The translations under genes and the position numbers were made by a program. A stretch of DNA of 64,000 bases. Source: Roseburia sp. Lineage in GTDB: Bacteria > Bacillota > Clostridia > Lachnospirales > Lachnospiraceae. The stretch's first letter is position 1; the number at the start of each line of letters is the position of its first letter. Shown here piece by piece: positions 41,835-48,860 of this stretch. The notes below the pieces were generated by a model, which saw only the letters and a list, made by a program, of their open reading frames with translations, made no database searches and was not told where the DNA came from. The stretch covers positions 248,001 to 312,000 of the forward strand of contig JAPFDX010000001.1 in NCBI GenBank assembly GCA_026168605.1. The letters are read 5' to 3'.

Positions 41835-43235
41835 TTACTGTATCAGGTCGTTTTCTTTGATCTTTGAGCCGTCCAGCGCGATATGGTCGTACAGCGCGAT
41901 GCCATAATCCGTCCCCTTGCGCACAATGGAATACTCCTCATTCTGGTACAGAATATCGATCTGCTTGAACACAGCGTAGCCCTTGTTGATATTGTAGACG
42001 CCCTGCAACGTCGCGGTCTTTTCCCCAACCTTGTAGGATGCGCTGGAATCGGGTTTTAAAATGGAATCCTTCGACGAGACTTCCTCGTTATCAATATAAT
42101 AATATTCCTCTGTTTCATAGTAAATCGTCGGTGCTATAAATTCTGTATATTTCTTGCCATCCTTGTCCGTGCGCTCCACCAGGATCCCCTCATTTTGGGA
42201 ATCGCCGCCGCGCATGAAATATTCCTTTGGCACGGTGAAAAATTTTTTCTCGGTGATGGCGGAATTTGGGATTTTTAATCCCGTTCCCTCGTTCAGCAAA
42301 AGCTCCACTCCGACATAGCGGTCTTTGGCGTAGCGGATCATGGAATTTTTCAGCGTGAGGATCACGTAGTCCTGCCCATCACGGTTCGTCAGTGTGTATG
42401 TGGCATACGCCGTTTTGTTGTCCTTCACAAAACGGAGTTTCAGCGTATCGTCGTCCGACAACTCCGCCGCGACCGCCTGCGGTACGGGAAGCACGATGTT
42501 CCAGTATTCGCTTGTGATCAGCTTGTACGCAGCAGATCCCGCCTGGATGTTGGAACCGTTCTGGTTGCTTACTCTGGTGTACGACGCCTCGTGAAACATA
42601 TCCGCAGTGAAGTTGTCCGGGGTGATCGACTCATAGCCGTCCGTGTAGTACACGACCACGCCGTGCGTGTCCGCTGCAGCCGTGTGGAACGCGCTGCCCG
42701 CCGCCCCCGCCGTATAATCGCCAAGCTGCGACAGGGCATTCAGATTCAGCGCTTCATTCAGCGAGGAATCGATATTTTCCTTGAATGAGTACACATTATA
42801 AAAGTTCTGCGGGTCGTAGGTGCTCTGGAAATCGTAAATATTTTCCTCGATCTCATTTAACACGTCGGCGTCAAGCGCTGAAACGTCCTGTCCCGTGGAA
42901 TCGATCAGATCGGAAATCGAGCCGTTCTCGTCGATGGAATACACGAGGTTGTTGTAGCTGACTTTTGAACCTTCCTTGACATAGAGATTCAAAACGCCCG
43001 TATAATCTGCGTAGTACACCTGCTCCTCGCGCAGGATCAGACCGCGGTAAATGTGGTTTGCCGCCATCGTGCCCTGCTCGACCTCGTAGGGAGAGATATG
43101 GGTTGCCGTCACATAGGAAAAAACATTGTAAACCAGATAGATAAAAATAATGACAAAGATAATGACCCCGATATTGAGATTAAAAGGTTTGTGGTATTTG
43201 ACCACCTTTTTATTGTTATCCAAAAGCGTTTCCAC
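41835..43235 (-). CDS. HlyD-like membrane protein of the sepF operon
   Basis: A 466-residue protein with one N-terminal membrane helix (about 22-41) and a large external region. Residues about 75-105 (GVLNLYVKEGSKVSYNNLVY) and 310-335 resemble the biotinyl-lipoyl and barrel strands of HlyD/RND adaptors, but the middle is low in recognisable motifs. No ABC transporter or porin is nearby; it leads the yggS-sepF-ylmH operon. I infer an envelope or division-related adaptor role, without direct evidence. It is the first gene of its unit, divergent from a DUF378 gene. Confidence 0.75.
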   Translation of the reverse strand: METLLDNNKKVVKYHKPFNLNIGVIIFVIIFIYLVYNVFSYVTATHISPYEVEQGTMAANHIYRGLILREEQVYYADYTGVLNLYVKEGSKVSYNNLVYSIDENGSISDLIDSTGQDVSALDADVLNEIEENIYDFQSTYDPQNFYNVYSFKENIDSSLNEALNLNALSQLGDYTAGAAGSAFHTAAADTHGVVVYYTDGYESITPDNFTADMFHEASYTRVSNQNGSNIQAGSAAYKLITSEYWNIVLPVPQAVAAELSDDDTLKLRFVKDNKTAYATYTLTNRDGQDYVILTLKNSMIRYAKDRYVGVELLLNEGTGLKIPNSAITEKKFFTVPKEYFMRGGDSQNEGILVERTDKDGKKYTEFIAPTIYYETEEYYYIDNEEVSSKDSILKPDSSASYKVGEKTATLQGVYNINKGYAVFKQIDILYQNEEYSIVRKGTDYGIALYDHIALDGSKIKENDLIQ

Positions 43236-43348
43236 CTCTACAAAAATTCAATACTTATATTTTATCATTTTACGCAAAATAAAACAATGTCAAGGCTGCA
43301 TAAATATCATTCTGTTGGAAAATACTAAGAAAAAAGGAGGAATTACAC

Positions 43349-43561
43349 ATGAATACAAATTGGCTGGATTATACATTGCTTACACTGGTCATTATCGGAG
43401 CCGTCAACTGGGGTTTGATCGGTTTCTTCCGCTTTGACCTTGTGGCATTTATCTTTGGGGATATGTCCTGGCTGACAAGGATCATCTATGCCGTTGTCGG
43501 ACTGGGCGGACTGTACCTGATCAGTTTGTTTGGACGGATCCGCTCTATGGAGCAGTCGTAA
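43349..43561 (+). CDS. DUF378 small membrane protein
   Basis: A 70-residue protein of the DUF378 family with two hydrophobic helices: LLTLVIIGAVNWGLIGFF and IIYAVVGLGGLYLISLFG. Function is unknown. AAAAAGGAGG before the ATG is a near-perfect ribosome binding site. It stands alone between the HlyD-like gene (divergent) and a long foldback repeat that starts ten bases after its stop. Confidence 0.9.
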   Translation: MNTNWLDYTLLTLVIIGAVNWGLIGFFRFDLVAFIFGDMSWLTRIIYAVVGLGGLYLISLFGRIRSMEQS

Positions 43562-43570
43562 GGCTGTCTA

Positions 43571-44015
43571 TTTTTCTGCGAAACAGAATTTGCAACCACT
43601 CGGAAAATTCGGAATTTTTATAAATCTGCACTCCGAAATGTATGATTATCCGTGTTTTTTCAACGCCAGTACAAATTGCGCACAGTGTTCGCCGGAGAAA
43701 GGACATCTTTCACGGGCTTTTGTGCCGCTCTTATAAGAGTGTCCGAGCAAAACATAATCGCAGCGACCGAATGTTTGAGATACATTCTACAATCTTTTTA
43801 ATGGTAGAATGTATCGAGTTTCGGCGCTGCGATTTCATGATGTCTGCGAGGACACTCTTTTAGAGCGGCTAAAAAGTTCGTGTGATGTCCTGCTCCGGCG
43901 AACACCGCGTGCAATTCGTTCTTTCGTGAAAAAACACAGACATGATTCCGGAGTGCAGATTTATAAATTCACGGATTTTCCTCGAATGGATTGAAATTCT
44001 TGTTCCGCAGAAAAA
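43571..44015. repeat. Long imperfect foldback (inverted repeat) element
   Basis: This 445-base gap region is a single imperfect palindrome. The left arm (43571-43790) and the reverse complement of the right arm (43804-44015) align along their whole length, by eye about 70% identical with a few indels, around a 13-base loop. Shared blocks include TTTTTCTGCG, ATAAATCTGCACTCCG, GTGTTTTTTCA, GTGTTCGCCGGAG, AAGAGTGTCC, AATCGCAGCG and GATACATTCTAC. Read inward, both arms could encode similar peptides (FINLHS, FF, TNC-xx-CSPE). No convincing gene, transposase or known RNA family is recognised. It may be two inverted copies of a dispersed unit, a MITE-like element or a structured RNA. Confidence 0.85.
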
Positions 44016-44080
44016 CCCACCGCCACACACGCATATCACACAAATCCGATTCAAATAACTCATACGGCATTCCCGGACAA

Positions 44081-44111
44081 AAAAAGTGCTGTATTTTCAC
44101 ACAGCACTTTT
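44081..44111. terminator. Bidirectional terminator after the P-loop protein gene
   Basis: AAAAAGTGCTGT (44081-44092) and ACAGCACTTTT (44101-44111) form an 11-base stem with a short loop. It ends the long minus-strand mre/min unit and separates it from the foldback element. Confidence 0.85.
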
Positions 44112-44123
44112 ACGTCAATCAAA

Positions 44124-44546
44124 TTATAAGGAAATGACAATTTTCGCCTTCGCGCACTCCGGAAGCAGAGCCTTATCACGGGATACGCTGAGCACGAATT
44201 TCACATTGTACTTCTCACTGATCACGTCAAGCTTCTGGATCGCGTGACTGATCTGCTCATCGTCGCTGATGCCGGCGATCGTGAGGAAGCTGTCTAAATA
44301 CATCTCTTCCAGGTCATTGTCCTGCGATACGATGCCGCAGATAAAACCGAGGAATTCGTCGCAATTATCAATCGGATAATCTGTAACATTGATGAGCCGG
44401 ACCTTGTTATTCAGCTCATACATATGCTTCTGGCTCTTGTCGAGGTATACGATATTACCGGACGCAGATGTGATGGAAGCATTTACCTTGCTCAATAATT
44501 CTTTCGTCTTGCCTTTGCCTTTTTCACCTGAAATAATTTCTATCAT
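44124..44546 (-). CDS. Small P-loop ATP-binding protein of unknown function
   Basis: A 140-residue protein starting MIEIISGEKGKGKTKELL, a Walker A motif at 7-14. A Walker B-like strand is suggested by EEMYLDSFLTIAG and a later KFVLSVSRD strand. It resembles a minimal RecA-like or twitching-motility-type ATPase and I do not recognise a named family. AGGAGG lies eight bases before the ATG at 44546; upstream in-frame codons to 44657 are AT-rich and unlike protein. It follows dacA-like gene by 110 bases and may have its own promoter. Confidence 0.72.
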   Translation of the reverse strand: MIEIISGEKGKGKTKELLSKVNASITSASGNIVYLDKSQKHMYELNNKVRLINVTDYPIDNCDEFLGFICGIVSQDNDLEEMYLDSFLTIAGISDDEQISHAIQKLDVISEKYNVKFVLSVSRDKALLPECAKAKIVISL

Positions 44547-44656
44547 GGCCATTTCCTCCTGGTAGTACTGTTTTATGCATACTCTTTTGTAAATATGTAT
44601 AAAAGCAGTTGATTTTATAAACCAATTATAGTATATGTGCACATAAAACACAACCA

Positions 44657-45643
44657 CTAATTTGCAAACCCAGCCAGCATTTCGTTCATCAGCAGATAGA
44701 GATTTGATTTGCCGTCCGCCTTAAAGACGATGGAAATGATCGGATTCCCCTTGGGATTGTAGGAGTAGAGCACCAGACAGTACCCCGCGTCCCCGGTTGT
44801 TCCTGTCTTGCCCCCGACGATGGAAAAGCCCTCCGGCGTCTCCGTCGCCCCGGTCAGATACTGGTTGGTATTCTCCCATGTCTTTTCCACAGCCTTATTG
44901 CCCGCGCTCGTGTACACCACGTCATAGGACTTCGTGCTGATAATATCGGTAAAAGTCTCGTTTTCCAGTGCTTTTGCAAAAATCAGGTACATATCGTAGA
45001 CGGTCGTGTAATGGTTTTCATCCGGCAGTCCGTTCGGATTGACAAAATGCGACTGTGTCGCACCGATCGCCGCAGCCTCCTGGTTCATCAGCTCGGCAAA
45101 CGCTTCTACCGATCCCGAGATGTGTTCTGCGATCGCGATCGCGGCGTCGTTGCCGCTGCGCAGCATCAGACCGTAGAGAAGATCCCGGAGCTTTACAATG
45201 TCCCCTGCTTTCAGATCGCAGACCGACGAGTCGGACGCCTGGTTGGCGGCGTTTTCGCTGACCGTCACAAAGACGTCCAGATCCTCGCAGTATTTGAGGG
45301 CGATGTAAGCGGTCAGAACCTTTGTCGTGCTCGCCGGATACAAGCGCTCATACAAATTTTTGGCATAGGTGACCTCCCCGGTCGCAAGATTGAATACGCC
45401 CGCTCCCTCTGCCACCTGCGAATTTGTTGTGTCCGTGCCGAGGGCGATGTCCTCCGAAACGCACAGATCGCTGGCAAAATAAGTTTTATCCTCTGCCAAA
45501 GCCGCAGAGGAGATGCCAAGGGCGTCCGCTGTCCCGTAGACGTCGTAAGCGCCCGCCAGCGGCTTACCTTTCCCACAGCCGCTTACGCCAAGGGCGAGAA
45601 CAAGCGCAGTGACAACCGCAATCGTTTTACTTATACATCTCAC
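44657..45643 (-). CDS. D-alanyl-D-alanine carboxypeptidase lipoprotein (PBP5-like)
   Basis: A 328-residue S11 peptidase that trims the peptidoglycan pentapeptide. A lipoprotein signal ends at C23 (VSGC). The serine-transferase motifs are S105-TTK (SxxK), S163-G-N165 (SxN) and K279-TG. It lacks the C-terminal PBP5 beta domain and amphipathic anchor, in keeping with lipid anchoring instead. The ATG overlaps the end of mgsA by 17 bases, so it belongs to the rodA-mgsA unit and fits its cell-wall theme. Confidence 0.92.
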   Translation of the reverse strand: MRCISKTIAVVTALVLALGVSGCGKGKPLAGAYDVYGTADALGISSAALAEDKTYFASDLCVSEDIALGTDTTNSQVAEGAGVFNLATGEVTYAKNLYERLYPASTTKVLTAYIALKYCEDLDVFVTVSENAANQASDSSVCDLKAGDIVKLRDLLYGLMLRSGNDAAIAIAEHISGSVEAFAELMNQEAAAIGATQSHFVNPNGLPDENHYTTVYDMYLIFAKALENETFTDIISTKSYDVVYTSAGNKAVEKTWENTNQYLTGATETPEGFSIVGGKTGTTGDAGYCLVLYSYNPKGNPIISIVFKADGKSNLYLLMNEMLAGFAN

Positions 45644-46022
45644 GCCACTCTAAATCTCCTCTGTCCAATGATCTGATCAACAGTTCCGCGCTTGCCAGAT
45701 TCGTTGCAAGCGGAATATTGTGCGTATCGCAGATACGCAGAATACTGTGGATGTCGGGCTCGTGGGACTTTGCCTCCAGCGGATCGCGCAGGAAAATGAC
45801 AAGGTCAATGTCATTGTGCTCGATCTGTGCGCCAAGCTGCTGTGCCCCGCCGAGGTGTCCGGCAAGATATTTGTGAATATTTAAGTTTGTTACCTCCTCA
45901 ATCAGCCTTCCGGTCGTTCCGGTGGCGTAAAGTTCGTTTTTGCTTAAAATCCCCCTGTAAGCAATGCAGAAATTCTGCATCAGTTTTTTCTTTGAATCAT
46001 GCGCGATCAGTCCAATGTTCAT
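45627..46022 (-). CDS. mgsA: Methylglyoxal synthase
   Basis: A 131-residue enzyme converting dihydroxyacetone phosphate to methylglyoxal and phosphate. The phosphate loop GTTGRLIEE, HLGGAQQLGAQI and the catalytic FLRDPLEA are clear, and DTHNIPLATNLASAE closes the domain. GGGGGTATCTGCGAAC precedes the ATG. It lies between rodA and the carboxypeptidase gene; the rodA-mgsA pairing is frequent in Clostridia. Confidence 0.95.
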   Translation of the reverse strand: MNIGLIAHDSKKKLMQNFCIAYRGILSKNELYATGTTGRLIEEVTNLNIHKYLAGHLGGAQQLGAQIEHNDIDLVIFLRDPLEAKSHEPDIHSILRICDTHNIPLATNLASAELLIRSLDRGDLEWREMYK

Positions 46023-46040
46023 GTTCGCAGATACCCCCTG

Positions 46041-47144
46041 TTAATATTTTTTTGGTTGCAGACCGACATTTAAGACAAGTCCGATCCCTATATATAATGA
46101 CCATAGCGAAGTAAGACCATAGCTCACAAATGGCAGGGTAACACCCGTGTTTGGAAGCAGCCCGCTGGCAACGCCGATATTGACAATGCTCTGAAAACCG
46201 ATCAGCGCCGCGACGCCGCAGCAGATCAGTTTTCCAGCGGAATCTTTTGCTTTTCTAGCAATAAATATACACTCAATCGTGATGAAAAGCAAGAGTATTA
46301 TAATGACCGCAGTCCCCAGAAAGCCCAGTTCCTCCCCCGCCACCGCAAAAATAAAATCGTTTTGCGGCTCAATGATGAACTTTCCGTTTTTGACGGAAGC
46401 CGGGTCGGTATTGCCAAGCCCTTTTCCGGAGAGCATCCCGGAACCGATCGCCATGATCGAGTTCTGCTGCTGGAGGGCTCTATCCGGATAATCCTCCGGA
46501 TAGAGCCATCCCATGATCCGCCCCATCTGGTAGGGGCGGATAAATGGAAACTTGTCCTGAATGATCAGCGTCATAAGTATCAGAAAGGCCGGCACACAAG
46601 TGACCAGAACGCTTCCGATGATTTTGTAGCTCAGCCCCGCTATAAACAGCATCGCACAGAAGATCAGCGTCATGATAATGGTTGTGGAGAGATTCGGCTG
46701 TGCGATAATCAGCACAAGGATCACTCCCACCAGAAAAAATGAGCCAAACAGTACCCGGACGCTGTTGATCTTCTCCTCATGTTTCATAAAATAATAGGCA
46801 AAAAACAGGATCATAAGGATCTTTACAAGCTCCGAGGGCTGAAAACGGAATCCTCCGATCTCAAACCAGCGCTGCGCGCCCTTCGCGTCGTCTCCCGCCA
46901 CAAACACAAAAACAAGAAGCGCGACGGCAAGAAAATAGAGCGGCCAGGCAAAGCGCAGGATAAAACTGTAATCGATCAGGGACACGGCTGCCATAATGAC
47001 AAGTCCCGACAGCATACCGATCAACTGTTTCTTCTGATCGCCCGGGCTTGCGCTTCCGACGAGCAGAACGCCCAAAATATTCAGGACGACCACAAGCATG
47101 ATCAATGTAAATTTGTAATTCTTTAGTTTGTATTGCTTTGGCAT
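46041..47144 (-). CDS. rodA: Rod shape-determining protein RodA (SEDS glycosyltransferase)
   Basis: A 367-residue SEDS-family membrane protein with about ten helices, the peptidoglycan polymerase partner of PBP2 in elongation. Conserved blocks are GDDAKGAQRWFEIGGFRFQP, QPNLSTTIIMTLIF (the catalytic Asp position of other SEDS proteins is Asn here or lies nearby), GKGLGNTDPASVKNGKFI, PQNDFIFAVAGEELGFLG and LPFVSYG. Genomic context (mreBCD, PBP2, minCDE) favours RodA over FtsW or SpoVE. The start is just downstream of minE. Confidence 0.93.
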   Translation of the reverse strand: MPKQYKLKNYKFTLIMLVVVLNILGVLLVGSASPGDQKKQLIGMLSGLVIMAAVSLIDYSFILRFAWPLYFLAVALLVFVFVAGDDAKGAQRWFEIGGFRFQPSELVKILMILFFAYYFMKHEEKINSVRVLFGSFFLVGVILVLIIAQPNLSTTIIMTLIFCAMLFIAGLSYKIIGSVLVTCVPAFLILMTLIIQDKFPFIRPYQMGRIMGWLYPEDYPDRALQQQNSIMAIGSGMLSGKGLGNTDPASVKNGKFIIEPQNDFIFAVAGEELGFLGTAVIIILLLFITIECIFIARKAKDSAGKLICCGVAALIGFQSIVNIGVASGLLPNTGVTLPFVSYGLTSLWSLYIGIGLVLNVGLQPKKY

Positions 47145-47147
47145 ATA

Positions 47148-47339
47148 TTATCTGTCTTCCCTTAGAATAATTTTGATTTCAATGTTTTCCGGTTCAATGT
47201 CGACATATTTTGTGACAAGCATACCGATCTCCTGCCGGAGTTCATTCATGGTATCCTCGTCAAGCTGTTTTTTTCGCGCGTCTATCATCAACTTTAAACG
47301 CTCTTTTGCAACGTTTTTTTTCCCTGTTCTATGGCACAT
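47148..47339 (-). CDS. minE: MinE cell-division topological factor, short N-terminus
   Basis: A 63-residue MinE as called from the ATG at 47339, two bases after the minD stop. The anti-MinCD contact helix (VAKERLKLMIDARKKQL) and the beta dimerisation segment (EIGMLVTKYVDIEPENIEIKII) are present. Typical MinE proteins are 80-95 residues with an N-terminal amphipathic membrane-binding stretch, which is missing or reduced here to MCHRTGKKN. Longer in-frame starts inside minD give unlike sequence. The ribosome binding site is weak, implying coupling to minD. Confidence 0.85.
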   Translation of the reverse strand: MCHRTGKKNVAKERLKLMIDARKKQLDEDTMNELRQEIGMLVTKYVDIEPENIEIKIILREDR

Positions 47340-47340
47340 A

Positions 47341-48144
47341 TCACACCGTCTTTCCCGCGGTGTTTTTCCACAGAACTTTGGAAAACAATTTGCCGCGCCT
47401 GATGTCATCCGAGACCGGAATCTCCTCACCGATAAGCCTTCGTGCGATATTCTGGTAACCCACAGCCGCTGCCGCGCGCGTGCCGGTCACCGGTCTGCCC
47501 TGGTTCTGTCCGATGATCACTTCCTCGTCCTGTGCGACCACGCCAAGAAGCTCTGCTTCGAGCAGTTCACAGATATCCGGTATGTCGAGCATATTGCCCT
47601 CTTTCACCATGCGTTTGCAAAAGCAGTTGACCAGAAGCTGCACATTTCCCATCTTCTCCCGCTTTAATAACTGGAGCACACAGTCGGCGTCGTGGATCGC
47701 TGCGATCTGCGGCGTGGTCACCACGACAATCCGGTCCGCGTCGAGCGTTGCGAGGCGAAAACCGTCATCGATCCCCGCCGGGCTGTCGATCAGGACATAA
47801 TCAAATTCATTCCGCAAATCCTCGAGCAGCGATGTCATCTGCTTCTGGTTGAAACGCTCCTTACACTCATTGGAGCACGGTGACGGGATCACCCACAGAC
47901 CGGGATAACGCTTGTCACGGATCAGCGCCTGTTTTAAGCGGCATTTTCCACTCAGTACATCGACCAGATTGTAGAGGATCCGGTTTTCCAGCCCCATGAC
48001 TACATCGAGATTTCTTAAGCCGATATCGGTGTCCACCAATACCACCTTTTTATCTAACAGTGAAAGTCCTGCGCCAACGTTGGCTGTCGTAGTCGTCTTG
48101 CCAACGCCGCCTTTTCCAGAGGTAAAAGTAATCACTTCACCCAT
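47341..48144 (-). CDS. minD: Septum site-determining ATPase MinD
   Basis: A 267-residue ParA/MinD ATPase. The deviant Walker A GKGGVGKTTTT is near the N-terminus, with VLVDTDIGLRNLDVVMGLE and VLIDSPAGIDDGF following. A C-terminal amphipathic membrane-targeting helix is present (RRGKLFSKVLWKN). With MinC and MinE it keeps FtsZ rings from the poles. GAGGTCTTTGACACA precedes the ATG weakly. Together minCDE here indicate a Min system of the oscillating MinE type. Confidence 0.96.
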   Translation of the reverse strand: MGEVITFTSGKGGVGKTTTTANVGAGLSLLDKKVVLVDTDIGLRNLDVVMGLENRILYNLVDVLSGKCRLKQALIRDKRYPGLWVIPSPCSNECKERFNQKQMTSLLEDLRNEFDYVLIDSPAGIDDGFRLATLDADRIVVVTTPQIAAIHDADCVLQLLKREKMGNVQLLVNCFCKRMVKEGNMLDIPDICELLEAELLGVVAQDEEVIIGQNQGRPVTGTRAAAAVGYQNIARRLIGEEIPVSDDIRRGKLFSKVLWKNTAGKTV

Positions 48145-48179
48145 TGTGTCAAAGACCTCCTGTTTTCTATTGTTCAGCC

Positions 48180-48845
48180 TTATGTAAAAGGTCTGACTTT
48201 AATAATACCCGCACTGAGCGTTGCAATCATCGCCAGCGGAGTCTTATTACGTTTGGAAAAGAGAGACCCCCTGTTCTTTCCGGGGATATCTCCATAAATA
48301 CCGGAAATATTGTAGGCTTCCGGCTCGAAGGAAAGCGCGGCGATAAAACTGCCCTGCTTTCCGGACATTCCGGCAAATGCGCTTCCGCGCAGCGCGCCCA
48401 GGATCACCACATCCCCCTCCGAGACAACGGAGGCGCCGCGCGGAACATCCCCGACGATCACAATGCTCTCATCGGTTTCCAGACGCTCCCCAACGGCGAG
48501 CGGACCATAGTAAAAGGTTCCGGTGATTTTTGACTGTCCGGCAGCGGCCTGCTGTCTGGCGGCGATTTTCTGTGAGATCACAGCGTCGCGCACCTCGTCC
48601 TCCTCCACAATGCAGAGGATCTGGATATCCGTATGCTCTGTGATGACGTCCACGATCCGGTATTTTTCTTCATCGGTCAGTTCCCGTCCCTCAAAGGAGA
48701 TGGCGAACGCCGCGTTTGCAAAAAATTTCGCCGACTCTCTGAAACGGTTTAAAATTTCATCCAGTAATTCTTCAAATGGCAGCGCGGCGTCCAGCACCAG
48801 TGTGATGCCGCATTTACTGCTCTTAATGATAACTGCCTGACTCAT
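48180..48845 (-). CDS. minC: Septum site-determining protein MinC
   Basis: A 221-residue FtsZ inhibitor. The N-terminal domain (about 1-95) is divergent; the C-terminal beta-helix domain (about 105-215) has the MinC pattern VGERLETDESIVIVGDVPRG, GDVVILGALRGSAFAG and MinD-contact region near the end. GGAGG seven bases upstream supports the ATG at 48845 over the GTG at 48857. It is 15 bases downstream of PBP2 and 35 bases upstream of minD. Confidence 0.92.
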   Translation of the reverse strand: MSQAVIIKSSKCGITLVLDAALPFEELLDEILNRFRESAKFFANAAFAISFEGRELTDEEKYRIVDVITEHTDIQILCIVEEDEVRDAVISQKIAARQQAAAGQSKITGTFYYGPLAVGERLETDESIVIVGDVPRGASVVSEGDVVILGALRGSAFAGMSGKQGSFIAALSFEPEAYNISGIYGDIPGKNRGSLFSKRNKTPLAMIATLSAGIIKVRPFT

Positions 48846-48860
48846 AACTACCTCCACACA

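Noticed and set aside
43642-44063. Short open frames inside the foldback element on both strands
   Set aside because: They lack ribosome binding sites and the two similar peptides are explained by the inverted repeat itself; they are discussed as a feature of the repeat rather than called as genes.
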